Source: Bacteroidetes bacterium 46-16
GTDB lineage: Bacteria; Bacteroidota; Bacteroidia; Chitinophagales; Chitinophagaceae
NCBI GenBank assembly: GCA_001897835.1
Contig: MKUN01000028.1
Coordinates: forward strand, 360,858-424,857
Length of the DNA stretch: 64,000 bases
Reading direction: 5' to 3'
Shown: piece by piece, positions 17,535 through 26,130 of the stretch
Position numbering within the stretch: the first letter of the stretch is position 1
How the letters are laid out: each line of letters begins with the position of its first letter
Position numbers and translations under genes: made by a program
The notes under the pieces: generated by a model
What the model was told of the DNA's origin: nothing
Database searches by the model: none
Seen by the model: the letters and a program-made list of their open reading frames with translations, nothing else

Positions 17535-17720
17535 TTACAGCGATTTAAGCCAGTCAACAACCTGTTCACGGGTTTTGCCCAGCTTTTGCTGTAAGCGACC
17601 AAGCATTTCATCATCTTTACCTTCTTCATACTGAAGATCATCGTCTGTAAGATTACTGTTGGCTTGTTTGATCTTGCCTTTCCATTCGTTCCAGTGACCT
17701 TTGAATTCTAATTTGTCCAT
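17535..17720 (-). CDS. CsbD family stress protein
   Basis: This 61-residue protein is a clear CsbD-family member: [37 protein letters not shown], with the family's 'W..W.GK.K' start, LTDDDL centre and final [15 protein letters not shown] helix. It is probably cytosolic, and its family is induced by general stress in other bacteria. It is a paralogue of 16673-16861. Confidence 0.9.
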   Translation of the reverse strand: MDKLEFKGHWNEWKGKIKQANSNLTDDDLQYEEGKDDEMLGRLQQKLGKTREQVVDWLKSL

Positions 17721-17855
17721 ATCTGTTTTTTTTGCTTAATAATGTTAAAAAGCCATGCCATGAGGGGGATTTTCTCTGATGAGCAATAATTTTTGGGCTA
17801 ACATTCATTTTTGGCTTGTTTTTTGTTTTACACCAGTTCAAGAGCATATAATAGC

Positions 17856-18506
17856 ATGAAAACAGGAAAATACACAACAGCAATTTTGGGCTTGATAATG
17901 GCAGGTGTTTCATTTACCTCCTGCGTGCGGAATGATTATTATAACACAGAGCCCGGTCATAACCACAATACAGGTTACCAGAACGAATTTTATGACGATT
18001 TCAGCAGCGACAGGTATAACTGGAGCTATGGTTCGCCGCAGGATAGCGCATACGCCAATGTGCAGAACGGCCAGTTGCAATTCGTCAATTATGCATTGGC
18101 AGGCTTGCAGACAGCTGTAGTGAGTACAGGGGCAAATTTTAATGGCGATTTTTCGGTATCGGCTAAGATAAAATCAGACCACCGTATGGGTATCATTTTT
18201 GGCGCATCCAATTCCGATTATGGTTATTCCTTTACGCTGGATGATTCGGGAAGTTTCCTGTTATATAAAGAGGGCAGTCCAAGCCTTTTGGGCTCCGCCA
18301 TTATTAACTGGACAAGCTCAAGTGCAATCACTATGGGGGCATGGAATATCCTCAAAGTGGAGCAATCGGGCAATTACTGGACCGGCACTATTAACGGCAT
18401 ACAGGTATTCCAGGTGGCAGCGCAGCCTATCAGCGGTTCGCAATGCGGCTTCATCCTGCTGCCCAATACGGTGGGCTATGCTGATGACCTGGATGTGAAA
18501 TGGTAA
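17856..18506 (+). CDS. Lipoprotein with concanavalin-like (LamG/DUF1080-type) domain
   Basis: This 216-residue protein starts at the ATG giving MKTGKYTTAILGLIMAG, a lipoprotein signal with lipobox FTSC at about residue 24. An upstream in-frame ATG at 17811 is rejected because it would place 15 residues before the signal. The mature domain (FYDDFSSDRYNWSYG, then LQFVNYALAG, MGIIFGASNSDYGYSFTLDD, WNILKVEQSGNYWTGTING) has the jelly-roll pattern of DUF1080/LamG-like carbohydrate-binding folds. Enzyme activity cannot be inferred. Confidence 0.78.
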   Translation: MKTGKYTTAILGLIMAGVSFTSCVRNDYYNTEPGHNHNTGYQNEFYDDFSSDRYNWSYGSPQDSAYANVQNGQLQFVNYALAGLQTAVVSTGANFNGDFSVSAKIKSDHRMGIIFGASNSDYGYSFTLDDSGSFLLYKEGSPSLLGSAIINWTSSSAITMGAWNILKVEQSGNYWTGTINGIQVFQVAAQPISGSQCGFILLPNTVGYADDLDVKW

Positions 18507-18536
18507 GTTTGGTTTCGATTATATATAGTTACAGAG

Positions 18537-18564
18537 GAGCACCCTTCCGGGTGCTCTTTTCTTT
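18537..18564 (+). terminator. Terminator of the lipoprotein gene
   Basis: The 8-bp stem GAGCACCC-TTCC-GGGTGCTC is followed by TTTTCTTT. Confidence 0.85.
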
Positions 18565-18571
18565 ATATTTG
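18564..18571 (+). promoter_or_regulatory. -7 box of the LOG-family gene
   Basis: TATATTTG is an exact TAnnTTTG match ending 12 bases before the ATG. The corresponding -33 region falls inside the preceding terminator hairpin and does not contain TTTG. Confidence 0.45.
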
Positions 18572-18583
18572 TTCTTATAAGCA

Positions 18584-19390
18584 ATGGAAGAAAATCAGAA
18601 TGGCAGGCAGCGGGAGTTTACCCCTGTAGGCTCGAAAAAAGAAGCACAGTTCCTGGAAGGGCCGCATGCACGCACCAGTGAAGGTGTCTTTTTGTTACAG
18701 GTGATACGCGAGTTCATCAGGGGCTTCCGTAAGCTGCATTTTGTGGGGCCCTGCATTACGGTGTTTGGATCGGCCCGTTTTAAGGAGGGGCATCAATATT
18801 ACGAGATGGCCCGTAAACTTGGTGCTGAGATGGCCAGCCTTGGTTTTACGGTTATGACGGGTGGCGGCCCCGGGGTGATGGAAGCGGCCAACAGGGGCGC
18901 TAAAGAAGCTGGTGGTCGCTCCATAGGCTGCAACATAATTTTGCCACAGGAGCAAAAGCCTAATCCCTACCTGGACCGCTGGGTAGATATCGATTTCTTT
19001 TTTGTGCGAAAGGTGCTGCTCACCAAATACTCTTATGGCTTTATCGTAATGCCCGGGGGCTATGGTACTATGGACGAATTTTTCGAGTCGTTAACTTTGA
19101 TACAGACTGCCAAGATCCTAAAGTTTCCAGTAGCGCTGGTTGGTACTGCTTTTCACCAGGACCTGTATAAATACCTGCAACAGCTAGTGGTGGCCAAAAC
19201 AATAGACCAGGCCGACCTGGAACTATTTTTATTTACCGATTCTACCGACGAAGTAGTAGACCATTTTGTAAAATATGCCATTGACGGCTTTGGCTTAAAG
19301 AAATTGCATAAAGTAAAGCCCCTTGGTGTGCTGGGTGAAAGCAAGCCGAAGGCTTCGCGGAAAGATCTTAAGAAAAAGGTGGAAAAATAA
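18584..19390 (+). CDS. TIGR00730 / LOG family Rossmann-fold protein
   Basis: This 268-residue protein carries the LOG motifs: GSARF near residue 66, the nucleotide-binding MTGGGPGVMEAANRGA, and the hallmark MPGGYGTMDEFFE near residue 150. Characterised LOG proteins are nucleoside-5'-monophosphate phosphoribohydrolases (cytokinin-activating enzyme or PpnN type); the substrate here is unknown. It has a hydrophilic N-terminal extension of about 45 residues and a lysine-rich tail. It ends 2 bases from the convergent acyl-CoA synthetase gene. Confidence 0.9.
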   Translation: MEENQNGRQREFTPVGSKKEAQFLEGPHARTSEGVFLLQVIREFIRGFRKLHFVGPCITVFGSARFKEGHQYYEMARKLGAEMASLGFTVMTGGGPGVMEAANRGAKEAGGRSIGCNIILPQEQKPNPYLDRWVDIDFFFVRKVLLTKYSYGFIVMPGGYGTMDEFFESLTLIQTAKILKFPVALVGTAFHQDLYKYLQQLVVAKTIDQADLELFLFTDSTDEVVDHFVKYAIDGFGLKKLHKVKPLGVLGESKPKASRKDLKKKVEK

Positions 19391-19392
19391 TT

Positions 19393-21177
19393 TTACATTC
19401 CCGCATCATACATTCCTTCTATCTCTTTGTTGTAATGTTGCTCTATGATCTTTCGCTTTATTTTGAGCGAAGGGGTTAGCTCTCCGCTGTCAATAGTCCA
19501 CTCGCGGGGCAATAAAGTAAATTTCTTTACCTGCTCAGGATGGCCGAATAATGGGTTGTATTTATCTACCTGCTTTTGAATTTGTGCGGCGGCCTCCGGT
19601 AGCTTTACGAGCGCTTCATTGTCGGCAGGTACAGCAATGGCCGGATGATTGTCCTGCATGTATTTGCGTAACTGCGTAAAAGAGGGCACAATAAGGGCAC
19701 TCACGAATTTTCGCCCTGCCCCGATGACCATCATCTGTTCAATATATACGCTCTCCTTCATCTTGTTCTCGATCACCTGTGGCGCTACATATTTGCCCCC
19801 GGAGGTTTTGAATATCTCTTTCTTCCGGTCGGTTATCTTGAGGAAACGTCCTTCCACCCACTGGCCTATATCGCCGGTATGCAGCCAGCCATCTATAATA
19901 GCTTCTGCGGTCAGGTCAGGACGTTTGTAATAACCCATCATCACATTGGGCCCTTTGGTCAGTATCTCACCGTCTTCGGCTATTTTCACTTCCACCCCTT
20001 GTATCAGGGGGCCTATCGAGCCTATCCTGCGGTCCTCACTTTCAAAGCGGTTCACCGAAATTACCGGCGATGTTTCCGTAAGGCCATAGCCTTCCATAAT
20101 AACGATATGCGCTGCGGTAAATATCCGGATAAGCCTTTCCTGGCATGCGGCCGAGCCGGTAACGATGGCCTTTACATTACCGCCAAGTGCTTCGCGCCAT
20201 TTATTAAAGATCAGCCTATTGGCCAATGCGAGTTGTATGCGATAGCCAAGACTGCCCCTGTTTATGTTGTCGTACTTTTTGCCCAGTTCCAGTGCCCAGA
20301 AAAAAAGTGCCCTTTTGATACCCTTCAGTTCCAGCCCCCTGCTTACAATACGTTCATATACTTTTTCCAGCAGGCGTGGTACTGTAGTGAATACCATGGG
20401 TTTCACCTCGCGCAGGTTGTCACCTATGGTGTCCATACTTTCGGCGTAGTATATGGATATGCCGGCACTGATATAGATATAGGTGACCATGCGCTCAAAA
20501 ATATGGTTGAGCGGCAGGAAGCTCAATGCGCGTTCCTGGTATTTGGCAAAGGTAAAGGCCGGCATGGAGTCAAGCACATTGCTCACGATATTATGGTGGC
20601 TCAACATTACCCCTTTGGGATCGCCGGTGGTGCCCGATGTATATATTATGGTGGCCAGCGTTGCCGGGCCAATGCGGTTTAGAACTTCTTCATCAGGCTG
20701 AAGGTTTTTATCCGTAAGCTCCTGCCAGTTTTTTACACCTTCTGTTTTTTCGAAAGAATAGATGTATTGTAAAGTAGGTACTTGCGCGAAGGCCTCTTTA
20801 AAATGCTCATACAGTTCTTTATTCGCCACGAACAATATGCGTACCTGTGCATCGTTCAGCACAAAAACGAGGTCGTGCGGGCTTACGGTAGGATATATGG
20901 GTGTAAGCACGCCACCTGTTAGCTGCACGGCTACATCAGTTATCATCCATTCGGGCCGGTTGGGCGATATGATAGCTATTTTTTCCTGTTGCTCCGGCAC
21001 AAGCTCTTTATTGGCAATGCCGATGGATAGCAATCCACCGCAGAGTTTCCGCGCGGTATCCCACACATCTTTGTAGCTATAGCTGCGCCATTGCCCCTGC
21101 TCTTTTGCGGCCAGCATTATGGCCCCGGGTTCTTCAGCAGCATTTTTTGATACTATGTCAAACAGGCGTTCTATCAT
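19393..21177 (-). CDS. Long-chain acyl-CoA synthetase (AMP-forming)
   Basis: This protein of about 594 residues belongs to the ANL superfamily. The P-loop-like motif IIYTSGTTGDPKGVMLSH is near residue 177, the adenine-binding segment is EGYGLTETSP, GWLHTGDIG follows, and the C-terminal hinge is TDRKKEIFKTSGGKYV. The last segment (GELTPSLKIKRK) matches the FAA1/FadD15-type long-chain group. It activates fatty acids to acyl-CoA at the cytoplasmic face. The start was taken at MIERLFDIVS; an in-frame ATG 5 codons upstream is also possible. Confidence 0.93.
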   Translation of the reverse strand: MIERLFDIVSKNAAEEPGAIMLAAKEQGQWRSYSYKDVWDTARKLCGGLLSIGIANKELVPEQQEKIAIISPNRPEWMITDVAVQLTGGVLTPIYPTVSPHDLVFVLNDAQVRILFVANKELYEHFKEAFAQVPTLQYIYSFEKTEGVKNWQELTDKNLQPDEEVLNRIGPATLATIIYTSGTTGDPKGVMLSHHNIVSNVLDSMPAFTFAKYQERALSFLPLNHIFERMVTYIYISAGISIYYAESMDTIGDNLREVKPMVFTTVPRLLEKVYERIVSRGLELKGIKRALFFWALELGKKYDNINRGSLGYRIQLALANRLIFNKWREALGGNVKAIVTGSAACQERLIRIFTAAHIVIMEGYGLTETSPVISVNRFESEDRRIGSIGPLIQGVEVKIAEDGEILTKGPNVMMGYYKRPDLTAEAIIDGWLHTGDIGQWVEGRFLKITDRKKEIFKTSGGKYVAPQVIENKMKESVYIEQMMVIGAGRKFVSALIVPSFTQLRKYMQDNHPAIAVPADNEALVKLPEAAAQIQKQVDKYNPLFGHPEQVKKFTLLPREWTIDSGELTPSLKIKRKIIEQHYNKEIEGMYDAGM

Positions 21178-21231
21178 GCCTAAATTTAACAAAAAAGCCT
21201 TTCTGTTATTAGTTAAAGGGGCAGGAATACT

Positions 21232-21239
21232 TAAATTTG
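21232..21239 (+). promoter_or_regulatory. -7 box close to the ABC ATPase start
   Basis: TAAATTTG is an exact TAnnTTTG match ending 9 bases before the ATG at 21249, which would leave a leader of only a few bases. The -33 element is poor. Confidence 0.4.
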
Positions 21240-21248
21240 TTCCTTTCT

Positions 21249-21893
21249 ATGCAATTATCCCTCCGGCAGATAGTCCCAACCCCGCTCCGCGATAAGATAA
21301 ACGCGTACAACTCGGGTATCTGGCAGCAAAATATCGACCTGTATAAGGGCGAAAGGATATTCATACAGGCCCCTTCGGGTACGGGTAAAACCACTTTTAT
21401 ACATACCCTGTATGGTTTGCGTACCGACTTTGAAGGTATTATATACTGGGACGCTTATAAGCTGCCCGGCATGAGTGTAGAAGATATTTCCAAGCTCAGG
21501 GCCATGTATGTAAGTGTCATTTTCCAGGACCTGCGCCTTTTTCCCGAACTCACCACCTGGGAAAACCTTGAAATAAAGCGGCACCTTACCGGTACGGCAT
21601 CGCAAGACGAGGTGGAAACCTGGCTGGCAAGGCTGGGGATGAAAGATAAAAGAGACTCACTCGCGGCTACATTATCATATGGCGAGCAGCAGCGGGTAGC
21701 TATTATACGGGCCCTTTTGCAGCCCTTCGAATGGTTGCTGATGGATGAGCCTTTCAGTCACCTGGATCATGCCAATATTGAAAAGGCGGCTGCCCTGGTA
21801 TCGGAAGTGGTGCAACAGAATGGGGCTGGCATGATAATGGCCGATCTTGATGACAATGAATATTTTCCCTATACCCGGAAGTTATGGCTGTAA
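21249..21893 (+). CDS. ABC transporter ATP-binding protein
   Basis: This 214-residue ATPase subunit has Walker A (APSGTGKTT), Q-loop (VIFQDLRLF), signature LSYGEQQR and Walker B/D-loop WLLMDEPFSHLD. Where most ABC ATPases have the switch histidine, the strand reads GMIMADLDDNEYF and no histidine is seen. The size and motif set resemble the MacB/LolD/FtsE group. The start was chosen at ATG 21249; a TTG four codons earlier is possible. The 3' end overlaps the permease gene by 10 bases, so the two should be translated together and form one transporter. Confidence 0.9.
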   Translation: MQLSLRQIVPTPLRDKINAYNSGIWQQNIDLYKGERIFIQAPSGTGKTTFIHTLYGLRTDFEGIIYWDAYKLPGMSVEDISKLRAMYVSVIFQDLRLFPELTTWENLEIKRHLTGTASQDEVETWLARLGMKDKRDSLAATLSYGEQQRVAIIRALLQPFEWLLMDEPFSHLDHANIEKAAALVSEVVQQNGAGMIMADLDDNEYFPYTRKLWL

Positions 21894-23095
21894 AACAAAG
21901 ACAAAAGAAGCGCCTCCTGAGGAAACTGTTGCTGAGCAGCCGCAGTAATTCGCGCTTATGGGCTGCCCTGCTGGCGCTTTGTATCGGTACCAGCCTGCTG
22001 CTGCTTTCTGTCATGATCTGGTGGAACTTTCAGCAATTGCTTGAAGGTAAACAGGACAATGACAGCCTGGGCAGTACCTTCCTTACGATCAGTAAAAAGG
22101 TTACTGACGAGAACATGGCAAAACCCAAAATGACCCTTTTCACCGATGCGGATATCGATGCGCTGGACCATGCACCGCAGGTACGCGATGTGGGGGCGCT
22201 TACCTCCAATCGTTTCCCGGTATATGCTACCCTCAATGCCTCATTCGGATTTGCTACCGAGATGTTCCTGGAGGCCGTGCCCGACCGCTTTATGGACAAA
22301 AAGCCCGAAGACTGGTACTGGCAGCCATCGAGCCCGGAAGTGCCCATTATATTATCCTCTGAGTTCCTGAACCTGTACAATTATGGCTTTGCACTGAGCA
22401 AGGGGCTGCCGCAACTGTCCGAATCGTCTATCGAGTCGCTGGCCTTCGACCTTAAGGTGGGTGCCGGTGAGAACAGCCAGACCTATCGCGCACATGTTGC
22501 CGGTTTCTCCGACCGTATTACTTCTGTACTGGTACCACAATCCTTTATAGACTACTGCAATAAGGTATATGCCAATGAAAGCTATACGCCCCCATCGCGC
22601 CTGATAGCCCGTGTTGCAGACCCGTCGGATAAGGCATTCATTCAATACCTGCAATCCAACAATTATACTACCAATTCGGAACAACTGAGATGGAGCAGGC
22701 TGCGTGGCGTAGTAGAGGTAGTAAGCAGCGCTACCGGTTTGCTGGCGATATTGCTGCTGGGTATTGGCGCATTGGTATTCATATTGTTCATTGAGCTCAC
22801 TATTGCCCGTGCGCAGCATTCTTTAAGCCTCCTGCTGCAGATCGGCTACAGCCCGCGTTACCTGGGCCGGTTCATGATGCAGCATTTCTTTCCACTGCTG
22901 TTATTTACTGCAGCCCTATCTATGGCTATAGCTGTATTGGTGCAAATGGCCGCTGCCGACTGGATAAAGCAACTGCACCTAAACCTGCCGCAGTGGCCGG
23001 GCCTGCCTGTGTGGGGTGCACTTGCTGTAAGTACGGTTATTTTACTGGTATTGGTAAGCAGGTCTATTATAAGGGCTATTGGGCGCACTACCTGA
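21884..23095 (+). CDS. FtsX/MacB-like permease
   Basis: This 403-residue protein starts with a basic segment and one membrane helix (about residues 25-47), continues with a large extracytoplasmic domain (about 50-275), and ends with three membrane helices (about 280-305, 330-355, 375-395). That is the layout of MacB/LolC/FtsX permeases. The loop between the second and third helices (RAQHSLSLLLQIGYSPRYLGRF) resembles the coupling segment of this family. It overlaps the ATPase gene by 10 bases. Substrate unknown; a mechanotransducing or lipoprotein/peptide export role would fit the family. Confidence 0.85.
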   Translation: MAVKQRQKKRLLRKLLLSSRSNSRLWAALLALCIGTSLLLLSVMIWWNFQQLLEGKQDNDSLGSTFLTISKKVTDENMAKPKMTLFTDADIDALDHAPQVRDVGALTSNRFPVYATLNASFGFATEMFLEAVPDRFMDKKPEDWYWQPSSPEVPIILSSEFLNLYNYGFALSKGLPQLSESSIESLAFDLKVGAGENSQTYRAHVAGFSDRITSVLVPQSFIDYCNKVYANESYTPPSRLIARVADPSDKAFIQYLQSNNYTTNSEQLRWSRLRGVVEVVSSATGLLAILLLGIGALVFILFIELTIARAQHSLSLLLQIGYSPRYLGRFMMQHFFPLLLFTAALSMAIAVLVQMAAADWIKQLHLNLPQWPGLPVWGALAVSTVILLVLVSRSIIRAIGRTT

Positions 23096-23184
23096 CCAGG
23101 TACAATACAACTCTTAGCGCAAATCTTTTTCGGTTTGTGCCTGTGTTACCTGCTGTGGTGTAAACATGGAATTTTAGTGGTTTG

Positions 23185-23577
23185 TTACATCCACTGTGCG
23201 GCAAAGTCATTGAACTCATGCCGTAGTTCATTGATCACTCTTTCTTCACCCGTGAACTTATCGCTAAAGGCATTGTGCTGTTCGGCAAGTTCGCCGTCTA
23301 TATAACCAGCCGAAGCATCCTCTAGTTGTTTCTTGATACTTTTTACGTTCTGCTTTATATCGTGCGTCAGCACCTGGATGTTGTCTTTCTGTAGTTTGAA
23401 CTGGTTCTCGAAATGCTCCACATTGCGCATCACTTCGCGTGCCGAATTCTTCCCGGCTATTTCAGTAAGCCTGTTCCTTAAAATGCCTATCTCATCTTTG
23501 TAAAAATTGAGCGCACGCAGCCAGTCGCTGTGCACATTGCTTACGTGCGTAATGCTTATTTTCTCCATTGTTTCCAT
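23185..23577 (-). CDS. Conserved coiled-coil protein of unknown function
   Basis: This 130-residue hydrophilic protein has no signal peptide or membrane segment. It is almost entirely helical (residues 15-110), with heptad-like spacing (WLRALNFYKDEIGILRNRLTEIAGK, QLKDNIQVLTHDIKQNVKSI type segments), and ends in a short tryptophan-containing helix. It may start at METMEK or three codons later at MEKISITHV. I do not recognise a function. It stands alone between the permease (convergent) and the thiolase terminator. Confidence 0.75.
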   Translation of the reverse strand: METMEKISITHVSNVHSDWLRALNFYKDEIGILRNRLTEIAGKNSAREVMRNVEHFENQFKLQKDNIQVLTHDIKQNVKSIKKQLEDASAGYIDGELAEQHNAFSDKFTGEERVINELRHEFNDFAAQWM

Positions 23578-23776
23578 TTGTTATTAGTTTTAATAATGAA
23601 CTTAATATGTTTAAACAAGGTATTGCAAGCACCTACTAATTTACTGCTAAAAAGTATTAAAAGCAGCCTCTTTTATAAATTTTTCAGGTATAATTTTTGC
23701 TGATAATGGCAATCAGCTGGCTATAAAGAATATAAGTATAGGAGTATACAGAAAGGTAGCATGCTAAAAGTTCTAT

Positions 23777-23808
23777 AAAGAAAATGCCCCGCTAATGTGC
23801 GGGGCATT
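23777..23808 (-). terminator. Terminator of the acetyl-CoA acetyltransferase gene
   Basis: The 10-bp stem AATGCCCCGC / GCGGGGCATT with a 6-base loop is followed on the minus strand by TTCTTTATAG, 20 bases after the stop. Confidence 0.85.
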
Positions 23809-23827
23809 ACTATGATTATTCTGATTA

Positions 23828-25006
23828 TTACATCTTTTCTATCACCACAGCGCTGGCACCGCCACCGCCATTGCATATACCGGCCGCACCGTATTTAGCA
23901 CCTTTCTGTGCCAGTACGTTCAGCAGGGTAACAATGATACGCGCGCCGCTGGCACCCAGCGGGTGCCCCAGCGATACAGCACCACCGTTCACATTCACTT
24001 GCTCCGGCTTCAGGTTCATCTTCTGCATATTCACCAGGCCCACTACACTGAAAGCTTCATTCAGTTCAAAATATTCAACATCTTCCATCTTCAGGCCGGC
24101 TTTGGCAACCGCCTTAGGCACAGCTACCGATGGGGTGGTAGTGAACCATTCGGGGGCTTGCTCAGCATCAGCATAGCCCTTTATTTTAGCTATAGGCTTA
24201 ATGCCCAGCGCATCCGCTTTTTCTTTGCTCATCAGCACCAGGGCCGCAGCACCGTCATTCATGGTGCTGGCATTAGCAGCCGTCACCGAACCGTCTTTAG
24301 TAAAGGCTGATTTAAGTGATGGTATCTTATCGAATTTTACGTTCCATGGCTCCTCGTCTTTCGCAAACACTACCGGGTCGCCTTTGCGCTGCGGTATGGT
24401 TACGGGCACTATCTCGTTCTCAAAGCGGCCTTCATTTATTGAGGCCTGGCTGCGTTTGTAGCTTTCAATAGCAAATTCGTCCTGCGATTCGCGGCTGATG
24501 TTGCATTCTTTGGCGCAGAGCTCAGCGGCATTGCCCATTGCATAATTGTGGTACACATCGGTCAGGCCATCTTTTGCAAGGCCGTCTATCACGGTTACAT
24601 TGCCGTATTTGCTGCCCCAGCGGATGCTCTCGTTATAGAAGGGCACATTGCTCATGCTTTCCATACCGCCGGCCACCACTACATCGTTATCGCCCAACAT
24701 TATGGACTGTGCGCCCTGCATAATGGCTTTCATACCGCTGGCGCACACTTTATTTACAGTTGTGCAGGGTACATTGTCGGGTACACCTGCAAAGCGGGCA
24801 GCCTGCCTTGCGGGGGCCTGGCCCAGGTTGGCCTGCAGTACACAGCCCATCAGTACTTCATTTACTGCTGCGGCATCCACACCGGCACGCTCTAACGCAC
24901 CTTTTATGGCTATGGAGCCCAGTTGTGTTGCCGAAAAACTTTTTAGCGATCCGCCCCAGCTACCCATCGGGGTGCGCACGGCCGATACGATATATACTTC
25001 CTTCAT
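23828..25006 (-). CDS. Acetyl-CoA C-acetyltransferase (biosynthetic-type thiolase)
   Basis: This 392-residue thiolase has catalytic Cys88 (NKVCASG), His348 (SLGHPLG) and Cys378 (ICNGGGGAS). These positions and the total length equal those of classical acetoacetyl-CoA thiolases such as the Zoogloea enzyme (Cys89/His348/Cys378). It should interconvert two acetyl-CoA and acetoacetyl-CoA in fatty-acid, ketone-body or isoprenoid-related metabolism. It is monocistronic, and distinct from the 3-oxoadipyl-type thiolase at 2954-4150. Confidence 0.95.
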   Translation of the reverse strand: MKEVYIVSAVRTPMGSWGGSLKSFSATQLGSIAIKGALERAGVDAAAVNEVLMGCVLQANLGQAPARQAARFAGVPDNVPCTTVNKVCASGMKAIMQGAQSIMLGDNDVVVAGGMESMSNVPFYNESIRWGSKYGNVTVIDGLAKDGLTDVYHNYAMGNAAELCAKECNISRESQDEFAIESYKRSQASINEGRFENEIVPVTIPQRKGDPVVFAKDEEPWNVKFDKIPSLKSAFTKDGSVTAANASTMNDGAAALVLMSKEKADALGIKPIAKIKGYADAEQAPEWFTTTPSVAVPKAVAKAGLKMEDVEYFELNEAFSVVGLVNMQKMNLKPEQVNVNGGAVSLGHPLGASGARIIVTLLNVLAQKGAKYGAAGICNGGGGASAVVIEKM

Positions 25007-25032
25007 AACAAAAAAATTTTTTAAAAGACCGC

Positions 25033-25040
25033 CAAATGTA
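25033..25040 (-). promoter_or_regulatory. -7 box of the acetyl-CoA acetyltransferase gene
   Basis: The minus strand reads TACATTTG, an exact TAnnTTTG match 26 bases before the start codon. No TTTG lies at the -33 spacing. Confidence 0.45.
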
Positions 25041-25151
25041 ATGAAAAAAATCGCTCTGTGGCTTCCGGGTATAGAGCGGGCTTATAGCTTCATATTCACT
25101 GTTTTATTGTGCTCCCCTTGTTAAAATATGCATAAACTACATCTGTTGTAT

Positions 25152-25181
25152 TTTGTAACTGAATAAAGAATAGTATCTTTG
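25152..25181 (+). promoter_or_regulatory. Promoter of the YkuD_2-type transpeptidase gene
   Basis: TTTG at 25152-25155 and TATCTTTG at 25174-25181 are 18 bases apart, fitting both elements of the Bacteroidota vegetative consensus. Transcription would begin near 25188, giving a leader of about 35 bases. Confidence 0.75.
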
Positions 25182-25222
25182 GTTATATCACATTAGTATA
25201 TTATTAATAAAGTTTAAGGTCA

Positions 25223-26107
25223 ATGAAGAAACTGATCCTGGGGATGTATGTATGCCTTATGTCTGCATTGCTGATAATGAAGCCTTCGCAGGCCAATGAA
25301 TCTGCTTCGCTGGTAGCCGAAGCGGCTGTAAACCGTTATGTGGATGATATCTACATGCACCTTGATTTCTGTAATAATACCCGTATACCGTACGATGTGT
25401 TCGCCAAGGCCTGCCATGGTTATATGAACCTTAAGTATGCTGGCAAGCTGGGCAACGATAAGAATATTCTTACCATTTGCGATTTCACCAAGTCATCGAA
25501 CGAGAACCGTATGTGGGTGGTTGACCTTGCACAGAAAAAGATACTGTTCAATACTTATGTGGCCCATGGCCAGGGATCGGGCGAGGAGTTTGCCACTTCT
25601 TTCTCGAATGCAGAAGGCTCACACCAAAGTAGCCTGGGCTTTTACGTGACGGGTGATACTTACGAAGGTGAGCATGGCACTTCGCTCCGCCTCAACGGCG
25701 TGGATGAATACTTTAACAGTGCAGCATACGATCGTGGTATAGTAGTGCATGGCGCCGATTATGTGAGCAATAAGTTTATTAAAGGTAATGAGCGCCTGGG
25801 CCGTAGCTGGGGTTGTCCGGCTGTGCCCTCCAATTTGTCCCTGCCGATCATTAATGCTATTAAAGATGGTTCCTGCCTTTTTATTTACTACCCGGATAAA
25901 ACGTATCTCAAAACTGCCTATTGGCTGAATAAGAAGATAGACCAGATGCCTATGGACGAAATGGGTTCTGATATGCGTTTTGCATCGGCCATTATGCCTG
26001 CAAAGAAAAAGGATACGGTACTGGTATATTCTTTTGTGGACAGTCACAATAAAGAGACAAACATACGTGCCAAAGACCTACCTGTATTGAAGCTGCCATT
26101 ATTCTAA
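25223..26107 (+). CDS. Murein L,D-transpeptidase catalytic domain family protein (YkuD_2 type)
   Basis: This 294-residue protein has an N-terminal signal peptide (about 1-25). The domain from about residue 60 contains RMWVVDLAQKKILFNTYVAHGQGSG and the catalytic block IVVHGADYV followed by RLGRSWGCPAVP, whose His and Cys fit the active site of this family. It probably forms or edits peptidoglycan cross-links in the periplasm. The gene has its own strong promoter and ends 23 bases from a convergent second L,D-transpeptidase. Confidence 0.9.
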   Translation: MKKLILGMYVCLMSALLIMKPSQANESASLVAEAAVNRYVDDIYMHLDFCNNTRIPYDVFAKACHGYMNLKYAGKLGNDKNILTICDFTKSSNENRMWVVDLAQKKILFNTYVAHGQGSGEEFATSFSNAEGSHQSSLGFYVTGDTYEGEHGTSLRLNGVDEYFNSAAYDRGIVVHGADYVSNKFIKGNERLGRSWGCPAVPSNLSLPIINAIKDGSCLFIYYPDKTYLKTAYWLNKKIDQMPMDEMGSDMRFASAIMPAKKKDTVLVYSFVDSHNKETNIRAKDLPVLKLPLF

Positions 26108-26130
26108 CTGGCAAGGCACCTGGTTTATAA

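Noticed and set aside
17811..17855. Upstream start for the lipoprotein at 17856
   Set aside because: It would put 15 residues before a standard lipoprotein signal peptide, which normally begins at the N terminus.
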